From: Paenibacillus_E sp052115445
GTDB lineage: Bacteria > Bacillota > Bacilli > Paenibacillales > NBRC-103111
Length of the DNA: 64,000 nucleotides
Assembly (NCBI RefSeq): GCF_052115445.1
Contig: NZ_JBFRGR010000001.1
Location: 186,001-250,000 of the forward strand
Direction: 5' to 3'
Shown here: in pieces, positions 18,860-28,330 of the stretch
How the letters are laid out: each line of letters opens with the position of its first letter
Numbering within the stretch: position 1 is the first letter of the stretch
Program-made: the position numbers and the translations under genes
Notes under the pieces: generated by a model
The model's input: the letters and a program-made list of their open reading frames with translations, nothing else
Told to the model about the DNA's origin: nothing
The model's database searches: none

Positions 18860-19171
18860 TTGAGTCGTAATTTAATTATTTTCCTGTGTATTGCTAGTTT
18901 AATGGATGCAGGATTAACAGATATGGGTCTCCGGTTACAATTGATTGGCGAGGCCAATCCGATTATGGCTTTCCTGTATGAACATAGCTACATTGCTTTC
19001 TATGGTATTAAAATCATACTCCCCCTTTCACTCTTCTTTATTGCAGCAAAAGTAGGTAAACGACTGCTCATCAACAATCTGTTCCGCCTCTCTACCGTTA
19101 TTTATTTAGGTATTCTCCTCTTGCATGCTTACTGGATCTCAACTTCATTCTCTCAAAGCTTGAATATCTGA
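18860..19171 (+). CDS. Small integral membrane protein (DUF5658-like)
   Basis: A 103-residue protein with three hydrophobic helices (about 5-20, 40-60 and 75-95) and a short GEANPIM motif between the first two, as in small DUF5658 membrane proteins. TTG at 18860 is the likely start because AAAGGAG lies eight bases before it; the in-frame ATG at 18839 overlaps that ribosome site. Its last 19 bases overlap the 3' end of the chemoreceptor gene on the other strand, and no terminator is visible between them. Function unknown. Confidence 0.7.
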   Translation: MSRNLIIFLCIASLMDAGLTDMGLRLQLIGEANPIMAFLYEHSYIAFYGIKIILPLSLFFIAAKVGKRLLINNLFRLSTVIYLGILLLHAYWISTSFSQSLNI

Positions 19172-20412
19172 ATCGTGCGCTGCAATTGGGTTACCATACG
19201 AAGCATTTGTTCGGACTGAATAACAACAGCTTTAACGGAACGCGTTTGTTGTACCATCGAAGTAGATACCTGCTCTGTACCTGCTGCCGATTGCTGGGTA
19301 ATCGCTGAGATATTTTCCATGGTGCCCGTAATGAACTGGGCTGCATTCAACATCTTCTGACTTTCTCCCGTAAACTCACTCATACGCTGCGTAATGAATT
19401 GAATACTTTCAACCATCTCACCGAATATTTTTTCCGTAGCTTCAATGGACTCTGTCTGCCTGCGAGCAATCTCCTCATTGATCTGAATATTTTTCTGGGC
19501 CATTTTAATACTATTCTCAATGTTATGTACCATATGGAATACGCTCTTGGCCGATTTGGATGACTCTTCAGCTAATTTACGAACTTCTTGAGCAACAACA
19601 GAGAACCCTCTCCCGTGTTCGCCTGCACGCGCTGCTTCAATGGAAGCATTCAAGGACAGCAAATTCGTTTGTTCAGCAATTTCGGAAATTGTGCGTGTAA
19701 TGGAAGAAATACCTGCCGCTTCTTTTACTAGATCATCAATCGTCCCAGAAACATTACTTGTCGCAAGTACGATATGGGAAACACTCTCGGATTGACTTTC
19801 TACCGCTCTCATTCCTTTTTTCACAAGATCGAGCGTTTGCCCGCAACGATTATTCATTTCATGTGTAGAATCCACATAATCCGTGATTTTGGTTTCGATT
19901 TCTTTTACGACGGAAAAGCTCTTGAACACACCAGATGAAATCTCATTAGCTCCCTCCGCAAGTGAAGTGACCGAGCCTGTTGCTTCCACGATCATCGTGT
20001 TAATACCTTCGTTTTTATGGTAAATATCACGACTTGAGTCTGCGACATGCTTCGAAATAGAAGCCGTTTCATTCAACAGTTCCTTCAATTTCACGATCAT
20101 GGCATTAAAGGAGCGCCCCATATCGCCTAGCGCATCCTTGGAGGAAGCATCCACGGTTTGTGTGAAGTCTCCTTTGGCAATATTCATCGCGACACGCGTT
20201 ACATTATCAATGGGCTCTGTTAACGCCTTTTCCAAGAAACGCACATAAGGAAAGCTGAACACCATGAGAATGAGTGATGAAGATAGTGCAAAAATAATGG
20301 ATACATCTGACGTTAACATAAGAATGAGGATAATAATTGTGTAGAAGGCAACAACAGTGTAATAACCGAGCTGAAGCTTAGCACGAAACGATTGAGCTAG
20401 AAACCAGTTCAT
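19153..20412 (-). CDS. Methyl-accepting chemotaxis protein lacking an external sensor
   Basis: A 419-residue chemoreceptor. Two hydrophobic helices lie close together (about 17-35 and 38-55) with almost no external loop, followed by a HAMP domain (about 58-110) and a cytoplasmic signalling coiled coil. The conserved hairpin tip (NASIEAARAGEHGRGF) is near residues 250-265. With no external ligand domain it probably senses a membrane, cytoplasmic or mechanical cue. It is the last gene of the pilus operon, 33 bases after the prepilin peptidase, so a PilJ-like link to pilus behaviour is a reasonable inference. Confidence 0.92.
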   Translation of the reverse strand: MNWFLAQSFRAKLQLGYYTVVAFYTIIILILMLTSDVSIIFALSSSLILMVFSFPYVRFLEKALTEPIDNVTRVAMNIAKGDFTQTVDASSKDALGDMGRSFNAMIVKLKELLNETASISKHVADSSRDIYHKNEGINTMIVEATGSVTSLAEGANEISSGVFKSFSVVKEIETKITDYVDSTHEMNNRCGQTLDLVKKGMRAVESQSESVSHIVLATSNVSGTIDDLVKEAAGISSITRTISEIAEQTNLLSLNASIEAARAGEHGRGFSVVAQEVRKLAEESSKSAKSVFHMVHNIENSIKMAQKNIQINEEIARRQTESIEATEKIFGEMVESIQFITQRMSEFTGESQKMLNAAQFITGTMENISAITQQSAAGTEQVSTSMVQQTRSVKAVVIQSEQMLRMVTQLQRTIQIFKL

Positions 20413-20445
20413 AGGAGTCCGACCTCTCTTTTACAAAATGTAGTT

Positions 20446-21225
20446 TTACTGCCATACGATGAGGTCCAAGTACCACGTCATCAATGGGTCTCCGAAACAA
20501 AAACAGATGAAACCAGAGGCAGCGATGAAAGGACCATAGGGAATAGGTGAACGCCGATCCAGTTTACCTGAGGCGATGAGAGCCACACCGATGACGCTGC
20601 CGAGCAGTGCCGACAGAAAAATGCATAACAGCACGAGCTTGATTCCCATGACGAGTCCTACTAAAGCCATCAATCGAATATCTCCAAAGCCCATAGCCGG
20701 CTTCCCCATCCAAGTTGCAGCAAGAGACACCGCGAGCAGCGTGCCCCCTCCAATTACGAATCCCAACGCATAGTACCAAATTGGCAGTGGATGAACGAAC
20801 AATCGCAATCCCGTAAATAGCAGCATGGCTGGATAAATGATTTTGTTGGGCAAGAGCATGTAGGCTAGATCACTCACTGTCAGGATGAGAAGCACAGATA
20901 CTAGTGGATAAGCAACCCACAGTTCATTTATGCTGACTAGGAAGGGAAGAGAGGCAAATAAAACACCTCCTGCTAACTCTCCAACGATATACACAGGGGA
21001 TATTGATGATCCACATGTGTGACACTTCCCTCTTCGGATAAACCATCCCAAGATCGGAATTAAATCAATCGCGTTAAGCTGGCGCCCACAACTTCCACAG
21101 CTAGATCGAGGGGCAACGACGGATATACCTTTCGGTACCCGAAGCCCAACGACATTAAAGAATGAACCGAACAATGCACCCACCATGAACAATAGAATTG
21201 TGTAACTCCATTCTTCCCACCCCAT
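20446..21225 (-). CDS. pilD: Prepilin leader peptidase/N-methyltransferase
   Basis: A 259-residue A24 aspartic protease of the cytoplasmic membrane that cleaves prepilin leaders and may methylate the new N-terminus. Cys43, 46, 68 and 71 form the N-terminal zinc-type tetrad. Catalytic aspartates are visible as VSDL (Asp119) and GFGDIRL (Asp182). Seven to eight hydrophobic segments are present. AGGGGGT precedes the ATG. It sits in the pilus operon and its substrates are probably the prepilins encoded upstream. Confidence 0.95.
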   Translation of the reverse strand: MGWEEWSYTILLFMVGALFGSFFNVVGLRVPKGISVVAPRSSCGSCGRQLNAIDLIPILGWFIRRGKCHTCGSSISPVYIVGELAGGVLFASLPFLVSINELWVAYPLVSVLLILTVSDLAYMLLPNKIIYPAMLLFTGLRLFVHPLPIWYYALGFVIGGGTLLAVSLAATWMGKPAMGFGDIRLMALVGLVMGIKLVLLCIFLSALLGSVIGVALIASGKLDRRSPIPYGPFIAASGFICFCFGDPLMTWYLDLIVWQ

Positions 21226-21266
21226 TGCCTTACCCCCTCTAGATGTCTCACCTTAGCAATATTTAT

Positions 21267-22859
21267 TTAGAAATCTGCTTTTTTTGCATATTCACGATTA
21301 CTCACNGGTGCAGTCCCTAATTGAACCTGTAGCCAAGCAGCTAATTGATTAAAACTCTCAATGGTAACAGTTATGGATTGCTTTTGCCCGCTTGCCGTTG
21401 TCATATCAATCTCAATCTTATTCTCTGCTTCTGTACATACAACCAAGTATTGTGACATCTCGCCATTCAAATCCTCGCTCCAGTTACACATAACACTGCT
21501 TGTGAAATTTTTCATTGGTCCATTCCCCCTGAATAAATTAATGATCTTTCCGCCACTCACAGCTTTAAAGCCAACTTTATTCACGTCAACCGCTTCTTGA
21601 GACTTAGAAGACATGCTTACGGTAACTTCTTCTTTGAATACTGGAACTTCTTTGGCTGGATCTTTCACTTCATAGGTGGATTCTAAAGATTCCATCTCCA
21701 GAGTGAGCTCATTGAGGTCATCAATGCTAAGTTCAATTGAGCTCGAATCTGTAATTTCATCAATCGCATCGACTGATTCCTCAGTGTTCGAGTAGTTCTG
21801 CGTTGTTGAAGAGTCCTCGTACGCAATAACGCTTACTTCATCCTGTTGCATTTGCTGTTGCATTTGCTGTTGCATTTGCTCCAGTTGCCATTCCTGCTCC
21901 AAGTCACCTTGCATCACTGCAGCCAGTCTCTCCATTTCCAGGAGACGATCCTCTTCCTCCGTTGACTGTGAATGCTCAGACGTCTCATCCATGTGAATGT
22001 GATCCGAGGTTTCCATAGCAACCTTAGACTCCTCCACCTCGGCAAATGCGAGCAGAACTTCCAGCGCATTGACAACCTGAGCAGGTTTGGCTGCAACTTT
22101 CTTTTCCTCCGTGACGTAATTCTTCTGAGATTCTGGTTCCGGTTCCGATACAGGCTCTGGTTCACCATTACTTTGTTGGAGTTCAACGACTTCAGGAATC
22201 TGCTCTTCCTCATGAATCAGCTTACTTACGATCTCTTGGTTGGATTGGTTGGACTCGCTAATCGACGAGATTTCACTCAAGATCTCCTCATCTTGCTTCG
22301 TAAGATGCAGCTCCTTCGGCTCTGCATATCCTCGATCAACGGCATGTAAACTTTCTGCTGGGGCGGTAGCACCTTCGGCTAACTTAGCCTGTAATTCCAT
22401 TTCCTCTATGACAACCGTCGCCTCTACTACTTCGATTTCTACGGCGGCAGCTTCCGTGCGCTGCATGTCTTGCGGTATGAGATGGCCTATTACACGGGGA
22501 ACACCATATTTTCGAACAATTTCATTCACGCGATTTGGTTTAAAAGGTTTCATCACATAGCCGTTTGCCCCAGCTTTCAATGCATCTGAGATGAGATCCT
22601 GCTGACTCATAGCCGAACAAATGAGAACGACTGCAGATGGATTGAGTTTACGAATTTCCTTCATCGCTTCAATTCCGTCCATTTCGGGCATCGTAATGTC
22701 CATCAGAACAATATCAGGCTGAAGTTCCTCATACTTTTGTACAGCCTGTCTACCATTCTCTGCTTCTCCGACCACCTCATGACCGTATTGCTTCAAAATA
22801 TCAGTCAACATTTTCCGCATAAATTTCGTATCGTCAACGACTAGGATTTGGAATGACAT
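21267..22859 (-). CDS. CheY-like response regulator with long acidic tail and C-terminal domain
   Basis: A 530-residue protein. Residues 1-120 are a complete CheY receiver: Asp9/10, phospho-acceptor Asp54 (LMDITMPEMDG), Ser/Thr near CSA, and Lys near VMKPF. Residues about 125-430 are strongly acidic and Glu/Gln/Ser-rich, likely disordered, and include a QMQQ repeat. The last 90 or so residues form a small predicted beta domain (INLFRGNG... LAAWLQVQLG) that I do not recognise. AAGGAGGT lies six bases before the ATG. It probably relays signals to the pilus, with the chemoreceptor two genes downstream as a candidate partner. The ambiguous base 21306 falls near the C-terminus. Confidence 0.85.
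   Translation of the reverse strand: MSFQILVVDDTKFMRKMLTDILKQYGHEVVGEAENGRQAVQKYEELQPDIVLMDITMPEMDGIEAMKEIRKLNPSAVVLICSAMSQQDLISDALKAGANGYVMKPFKPNRVNEIVRKYGVPRVIGHLIPQDMQRTEAAAVEIEVVEATVVIEEMELQAKLAEGATAPAESLHAVDRGYAEPKELHLTKQDEEILSEISSISESNQSNQEIVSKLIHEEEQIPEVVELQQSNGEPEPVSEPEPESQKNYVTEEKKVAAKPAQVVNALEVLLAFAEVEESKVAMETSDHIHMDETSEHSQSTEEEDRLLEMERLAAVMQGDLEQEWQLEQMQQQMQQQMQQDEVSVIAYEDSSTTQNYSNTEESVDAIDEITDSSSIELSIDDLNELTLEMESLESTYEVKDPAKEVPVFKEEVTVSMSSKSQEAVDVNKVGFKAVSGGKIINLFRGNGPMKNFTSSVMCNWSEDLNGEMSQYLVVCTEAENKIEIDMTTASGQKQSITVTIESFNQLAAWLQVQLGTAXVSNREYAKKADF
21844..21879 (+). repeat. Three perfect copies of a 12-base repeat in the CheY-like gene
   Basis: TGTTGCATTTGC is repeated exactly three times in tandem; on the coding strand it encodes Gln-Met-Gln-Gln units. 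Copy-number change would keep the reading frame. Confidence 0.93.
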
Positions 22860-22894
22860 TGAAGGTACCTCCTTCCAGAATGGTTAATCTGTAG

Positions 22895-24784
22895 TTACTT
22901 GGTGTATTTGACGTTTTTCACAAACACGTTAAAATTGTCTGTCGTTGGGATGCCATCTGGCGGTTTATCATAGAGATTATCATCATAAAAAATCTGTAGC
23001 CTTGATGGTTTGGAATTGTCCAATTGCACTTCAGGTACTTCTCTAGTCCATGGCGGACTCAATTGATACTTGGAAACGGAGCTGCCAGCTGTAGTCAGTT
23101 CACCTCTCACTGCATTGAGTTCTACACCTCCTGCGCCACCATGTATACCGCCAGTCAGCCTCATTTTCGAAATAACCCCATATAAACGAATTCCTTGCTT
23201 CGTGTAGAAGAAGGCGCGAACATTCTCATCATCGGTGTTTGTGCTATTACCCAGCACGATCTCCCCTGAGGCGACAACAATAAGCGGTGTTAATGAAGGG
23301 TCTGGGTTTTCCTCCCTGTTTTTATTAATAGAGGTCATCTGCTTTAACTCTACGTTACCCTGTACATACACGGTACCTTGCAGCCATACATTCCCAATGA
23401 TCTTCAGATCACCTTTGATATACATCGTGCCATTTGGAAAACGAAATCCATTATTCAGTGTCACGTTGCCATCAATGGCTAAGAATTTTCCTGGTTCCAC
23501 AGAAAGTTCGCCTCGGAGATCTGCCGCTACTAAATTAGGATCCGGTGACTTCACATAAAGGGAACCATTCTTCAATTTGAGTTTCGATGCGTCGTTCGCC
23601 ATGGTAAGCACACCATTATTAATGAACAGGTCAGCCTCGTTAGTGGCTGATGCTTCATTAAAAACATTCACCTCACCATCAACAGTTACCCATTGATCGT
23701 TGTACAGCTTACTACTCGTCAAATTTTGAAACAATGGCGGCAATTCAATTATTGCTGGATCCGGGGCTGAATACCCTCCTAAAGCAGCTAACTTGGTTGT
23801 TAAATCGGTCTGTGTTTTACTAGTGACATACCCTTCTACATCTACTTCAACGTCCGCATCCAGCGTTGGATCTTCTAATGGAAAATATTGCGGTCTAAAA
23901 TAATCGGGTTGCACAAATTCGCTTGTTTGCGTGAGCGGCGGGAATTCAGTCAATCCATCCGACCGGGTAAAATTAAATTTCCCTGGCGCTATTGTATCGC
24001 TGTCTCCGTCGACTCGAATGAAACCGCGAATCTCAGGTCGTCCTGTTTGAATCCCATATTTGCTTCGATTCGCACCGCTAGTCGTACCTGTGAATAAAGC
24101 CTCATCCCGTACATACAAATGGTCGGCTACAAAAATGTCTCCTTTGATCGAAGGTGTTCCATTTAGTACCAAATCACCGCTTGATGAGACCGGATATCGA
24201 AACACAGGGTTAATCGTACTCACATAAACGGTCATCTCTTTCGTTACAATAGTAGCGGGAGTGCCCCCCATCATACCTCGAGAAGTTATCGTGAATTTGC
24301 GAACGTATGGAGCATCAGGGATTGCCAAAGGCTTTTTCGTCGGTGATTCTGGATTCGTGGGCTCTGCAAGAACAATATCGACTTGATATGTCCCTTTCTT
24401 CGCTTCAACGACAACCCCATTCTTGTCATTTGAATTCTGAGAATCTCCTACATGCTTATCAATAAATGGAAGCATCAACAAGAGTTGATTCTCTACATTG
24501 CGAACTCGATTCCGATAGTTCGTTCCGCCAATCGTTTCACCATTCGCGACGGCTCTTCGAATTTGGGCAAGTGTATCGTCCAGCCCTTTCTGTGCAATCG
24601 CCTCCGCTTGAACACTTGACTCTGTCGTGGCTGCTTGAATTGCACCTCCACGAAGTACGCTCATAAGGATAAGACCCATCATTGTCATTAAAACAACGGC
24701 AAGTAAAGCGATGACTAGTGCTGATCCATCCTCATTATGCATCCTCTGTTGGAGGCCGTTGCTGTCTTTATTCATAGCGTTCAA
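22895..24784 (-). CDS. PilX-like pilus assembly protein with beta-repeat body
   Basis: A 629-residue protein. The N-terminal hydrophobic helix (ALVIALLAVVLMTMMGLIL, about 22-45) follows a short basic leader, as in PilX-type minor pilins, but lacks a classical type III cleavage site. The long C-terminal part (about 200-560) has repeated short strands of the type NGTxxIKGDxxV/ LTLNNGxxFxxGTMYIKGDL, suggesting a beta-helix or polymer-forming fold. A TTG start six bases after GGAGGAGG is preferred to the ATG nine bases on. It follows two minor prepilin genes. A tip or adhesive role is inferred. Confidence 0.8.
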   Translation of the reverse strand: MNAMNKDSNGLQQRMHNEDGSALVIALLAVVLMTMMGLILMSVLRGGAIQAATTESSVQAEAIAQKGLDDTLAQIRRAVANGETIGGTNYRNRVRNVENQLLLMLPFIDKHVGDSQNSNDKNGVVVEAKKGTYQVDIVLAEPTNPESPTKKPLAIPDAPYVRKFTITSRGMMGGTPATIVTKEMTVYVSTINPVFRYPVSSSGDLVLNGTPSIKGDIFVADHLYVRDEALFTGTTSGANRSKYGIQTGRPEIRGFIRVDGDSDTIAPGKFNFTRSDGLTEFPPLTQTSEFVQPDYFRPQYFPLEDPTLDADVEVDVEGYVTSKTQTDLTTKLAALGGYSAPDPAIIELPPLFQNLTSSKLYNDQWVTVDGEVNVFNEASATNEADLFINNGVLTMANDASKLKLKNGSLYVKSPDPNLVAADLRGELSVEPGKFLAIDGNVTLNNGFRFPNGTMYIKGDLKIIGNVWLQGTVYVQGNVELKQMTSINKNREENPDPSLTPLIVVASGEIVLGNSTNTDDENVRAFFYTKQGIRLYGVISKMRLTGGIHGGAGGVELNAVRGELTTAGSSVSKYQLSPPWTREVPEVQLDNSKPSRLQIFYDDNLYDKPPDGIPTTDNFNVFVKNVKYTK

Positions 24785-24810
24785 TACATGCCTCCTCCAA
24801 CCCGTTACTT

Positions 24811-25350
24811 TTAATCATTACGGAATAGTGGGATTTGCGAATCAATGACCAGTTTCGGGTTGTCTGCTAACTTAAACTGATCCGCATTAATTCTGGCATA
24901 CTCAAGCGTAACTTGAACACGGTCATGATTTTGACTCGCTTCACTTAAGCTGCCCTCTCGAATTGTAAAATTGCTTCCTAATTGGAAAACACGTTTAACA
25001 ATATTCGTTCCAGCTTCCCTAATTTCGATTTTCCCACCGCCGGTTGGATTCGGTAAGACTTCCATTTCATAGAGATCAATATAAATGTTCGGGTCATCAT
25101 TCTTTTTCGCATAACGAATGATCTTCTTATCCGTCCCTTCGTCTTGAACGTAGATCGCTTCTTTCAGCTCCGAAATAATCTGGCTGTATAACCCGTCTCC
25201 TTGATTACGCATCTGGGTTTCCATCGTGACTCGTTTATACATCGACACGCCCATTAGCATAAAAGAGTACAGGATGGAGGCTACCATGCCGAAAATCAGC
25301 AAGGCAGCCAGAAGCTCAATTAAGGTCATCCCTTTCTCATTGCGCTGCAT
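24811..25350 (-). CDS. Type IV prepilin-like protein (PilW/ComGF-like minor pilin)
   Basis: A 179-residue protein with a type III signal: basic leader MQRNEKG, cleavage before MTLIE, Glu at +5, then a hydrophobic helix (about 8-32). The remainder is a small alpha/beta pilin head. It lies six bases after the preceding prepilin gene, so they are translated together. AAAGGTGG precedes the ATG. A minor pilin that primes or caps the fibre is likely from its place beside the other minor pilins. Confidence 0.88.
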   Translation of the reverse strand: MQRNEKGMTLIELLAALLIFGMVASILYSFMLMGVSMYKRVTMETQMRNQGDGLYSQIISELKEAIYVQDEGTDKKIIRYAKKNDDPNIYIDLYEMEVLPNPTGGGKIEIREAGTNIVKRVFQLGSNFTIREGSLSEASQNHDRVQVTLEYARINADQFKLADNPKLVIDSQIPLFRND

Positions 25351-25356
25351 GAGGCG

Positions 25357-25887
25357 CTACCACCTTTTGATAAGATACGTATCGAGTGTCGTTGATGATT
25401 TCGCTGAAGGTGCATCGAGAGAATCTTCGTTTGACCAATATACAGTAACGAGCATTTGAGCCAAATAGTCATCTGAATCATTACGAAACGGATCCGCAGC
25501 CTCCCAGCGAGCGTAGCTCTTCTCAAGTTCAACCAAATACCGATACGTTGTACCATTGATCTCCGTTGAGGCCAATCTGCCTTTCATTAACTCCGATCCA
25601 TTACTCGATAAATCACCAGAAAATTTGGGACTGCTTGTCAGCTGCGACACAATGGCGTCTTTATAGCCATTTTTGAAGTAATCGCGCAGCTCAGCTGCTT
25701 TTAATCGAGCTAAATTGGCTCCGATTATTTTGCGGCTTTCTTGCGCGGATTTATCAACAGCTGAGGTGAAATACCCCATCAACGTGACGCTGATAATCGA
25801 CATAATCGTCACAGCAATCAAGATTTCCACGAGTGACATACCGTCTTCATTAGGCCCCACTTGCTTCAAGCGTTCATTGCGGCGCAC
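25357..25887 (-). CDS. Type IV prepilin-like protein (PilV-like minor pilin)
   Basis: A 176-residue protein with a leader ending NEDG, cleavage before MSLVE, Glu at +5, and a hydrophobic helix (about 17-38). GTG is the start, seven bases after GAGGAGG. The pilin-like body is otherwise unassigned. It heads the group of three minor pilus genes (V-, W- and X-like), an order seen in other type IV pilus loci. Substrate of the prepilin peptidase encoded downstream. Confidence 0.87.
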   Translation of the reverse strand: MRRNERLKQVGPNEDGMSLVEILIAVTIMSIISVTLMGYFTSAVDKSAQESRKIIGANLARLKAAELRDYFKNGYKDAIVSQLTSSPKFSGDLSSNGSELMKGRLASTEINGTTYRYLVELEKSYARWEAADPFRNDSDDYLAQMLVTVYWSNEDSLDAPSAKSSTTLDTYLIKRW

Positions 25888-25923
25888 CGTAAGTCCTCCT
25901 CACTACTTCACCGATTTGCCAGT

Positions 25924-28314
25924 CTAGTTGTTGTTTTGCTCGGTATCGAATTTAACGATCAGTGGCTGCTGAACCATTTCGACATTCGAACTGTCGACTA
26001 GTTTTAAGAAGACATAATATGTTCCGGATGTCGTGTTCGTTTTGGTTGTCACCGTTAATCGCTTCGATGCCAATGGTTTCCATTCATTTGCTTCCGGCGT
26101 CGCTGATGACTGTTTAATCACGTAATACATATTTTTCAACGTGAAGCCATGCTCGATATGACTTCCGAATGTACGATCGGATACAGGATACTTCTCGTCC
26201 ACCACAGCAACACTTACTGGTTTATCTGAAATATCACCAGCATTATAATTCATGCCTTTGAGCGTAGCCGCCAAACCTGGATTAACCACAAAATATTCAG
26301 GTGTTTCAACTGTTGTAGTTGTGCCTCCCATTGAAGTGGCTTCAAAGTAAATTTGATGCCAGCCTTGCCGTTTCTCAGCCGTATCGAAACCTGCCACATC
26401 GCTCAATCGAAACGCATAGGTATTGCCATTCTTCGTCATTTTCGATGAGCTAGAAGAAATAGAAAGTGATTTGTTGTCGAACCATACTCTTACGTTCGTT
26501 ACAGGACTTAAATTATCGGTTGCCGTAATATAAATGATGCCATCGGCAGCGACATCTGTCGGATTTTTGATATCTTTACTCCAGCTAATCATTGGCCCAG
26601 TGCTATCTAAGGAAACATTTCCGGTTGCGACTGCTCCACCAATGGGAATTGAAGCGTTGCCGCTAATTGCATTCGTGAAGGCACGCGTCTGAAAATTCAC
26701 GCCATTGCCATCAGGAATGACTACACCGCTCGATGTTTGTGATTGCCAATTGCCGTTATCAATGGCAATCTGATAACCTGCAATATAGGCACCTTGGAAG
26801 TCATCGTTAGCAAACACAGTTGAGCTTGGCAGCAGTGTGCTTGAACCAGACACAGCACGAAGCGCTCCTGGACCCATATGCCAACCATTTTCAGTAATCG
26901 CCTTCCCTTTCCCATCAATGAGTTCATAAGTCGCTGGTGCAGTTGGCTTCAAATCAAATTGGTCAGTTGTTCCATCTTTGTAACTAATTCGAACAATCGA
27001 ATGATCAGGATCTATGAAGCGAATATCCGTAATTGCTAGATTTTTATTCTTAATCGTCCATTGTTTTTGTTTATCACTAGCACGTAAACGTTGTAACTCT
27101 CCCGCGCTATTTCCGATATACACATTCCCATATTTATCCACTACACGAACACTTACAGATAGCTGTGTACCAAAATTAATGTTGAATTGTCTATTCGCAT
27201 TACAAGCATCGCGATAAGTTACTTTAGCATCTTGGAGTGGATAGTCTCCAGCAGCCGTATCTGGGATTAATTTAATCGCCAAATCGATCTTGTCTTGTTC
27301 CAGGCTAAAAGGAAAATTAATGTCTCCAACTTTGATGATTACTTCATGTGTCACCGAGTCTAGAGTTACATTCGAAGCATTCTCGCCTGGCGCCAAGATG
27401 AATCCAGCTGGTATCGGTTGATGTAGCTGTACATTTTTGAGCTGAGCGGGCGCTTCGATTGTTTTAGCAATGTTATCAAATATCGCGGAAAGTTGGCTCG
27501 CAGAGCTCGCTTCATAAGCCATTCCGCCCGTCTTTGTTGCAATATATTGCAACAATTCTAGATCAATTTCATCAGAGCCAGCTGTTGCCAACGCAATCGT
27601 AAACACTTTAATACCAAGTCCTGCTAGCACATCAGCATCTGCTTTTGCAGCATTCGCAGCACTTGTTTCGCCGCTTTTCTGCTTATTGCCATCGTTCTCA
27701 TCGGTCCATACCGTTGCTTTACCGTCCGTTAGCAAAATAATTTGTTTAACAGGCTTCGTTCCACTCGCCGTTAGCATCGTCTTCGCTTTCGCAAGACCAT
27801 CGTCAATATTGGTAGAACCATTAGCGTCTAATTTATTAATTTCGGTTTGAACTTTCGCATAATCCGTTGTCAAATCAAGTACTTTGGACGCCCCAGAACT
27901 AAATTTAATGAGTCCTAGACGGTCACCCATATTTACTGTTTTAAACTTATTAGTTAACGTAGCAGAGGCACTTTTTAAAATATCCAAACGAATTGGGGTT
28001 CTGCTATCACTTTTGATCATATGGTAATCCATACTTCCAGATACGTCAGCTACAAATGCAATGTCAACCGCATCTCGCGTTTGTGTTACCGTATGTGTGC
28101 CACTTGGGTCTAGCGTGTAATTAATAGTAACCAATTGATTGCGTTCGACACTTGTAACGGGTACATTTCCCACACCGCTAATCGCTAAGCAACCATTGTC
28201 TACTTCCGCCCCATAAACGTTATTCGTTCCAACGAAGCCAGGGAGCATACTTGTGAGCAACATCCCCGTCAATAAGATCGCACTTTTCTTTTTCGCTTTT
28301 TGATACCAATGCAT
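25924..28314 (-). CDS. Secreted von Willebrand A-domain protein, candidate pilus adhesin
   Basis: A 796-residue exported protein. After a signal peptide (about 1-30) comes a VWA domain (about 80-290) with a complete-looking MIDAS: DVSGSM near 92, a STNIDDG threonine and a LLTDGKAT aspartate. The C-terminal 450 residues contain several Ig-like or beta-sandwich stretches. ATG 28314 is chosen because GAAAGGAG precedes it; upstream in-frame codons belong to the SLH gene end. VWA-tipped adhesins such as PilY1 are known in other pilus systems; here that role is inferred from operon position between pilT/SLH and the minor pilins. Confidence 0.85.
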   Translation of the reverse strand: MHWYQKAKKKSAILLTGMLLTSMLPGFVGTNNVYGAEVDNGCLAISGVGNVPVTSVERNQLVTINYTLDPSGTHTVTQTRDAVDIAFVADVSGSMDYHMIKSDSRTPIRLDILKSASATLTNKFKTVNMGDRLGLIKFSSGASKVLDLTTDYAKVQTEINKLDANGSTNIDDGLAKAKTMLTASGTKPVKQIILLTDGKATVWTDENDGNKQKSGETSAANAAKADADVLAGLGIKVFTIALATAGSDEIDLELLQYIATKTGGMAYEASSASQLSAIFDNIAKTIEAPAQLKNVQLHQPIPAGFILAPGENASNVTLDSVTHEVIIKVGDINFPFSLEQDKIDLAIKLIPDTAAGDYPLQDAKVTYRDACNANRQFNINFGTQLSVSVRVVDKYGNVYIGNSAGELQRLRASDKQKQWTIKNKNLAITDIRFIDPDHSIVRISYKDGTTDQFDLKPTAPATYELIDGKGKAITENGWHMGPGALRAVSGSSTLLPSSTVFANDDFQGAYIAGYQIAIDNGNWQSQTSSGVVIPDGNGVNFQTRAFTNAISGNASIPIGGAVATGNVSLDSTGPMISWSKDIKNPTDVAADGIIYITATDNLSPVTNVRVWFDNKSLSISSSSSKMTKNGNTYAFRLSDVAGFDTAEKRQGWHQIYFEATSMGGTTTTVETPEYFVVNPGLAATLKGMNYNAGDISDKPVSVAVVDEKYPVSDRTFGSHIEHGFTLKNMYYVIKQSSATPEANEWKPLASKRLTVTTKTNTTSGTYYVFLKLVDSSNVEMVQQPLIVKFDTEQNNN

Positions 28315-28330
28315 AGTTACGAACTCCTTT

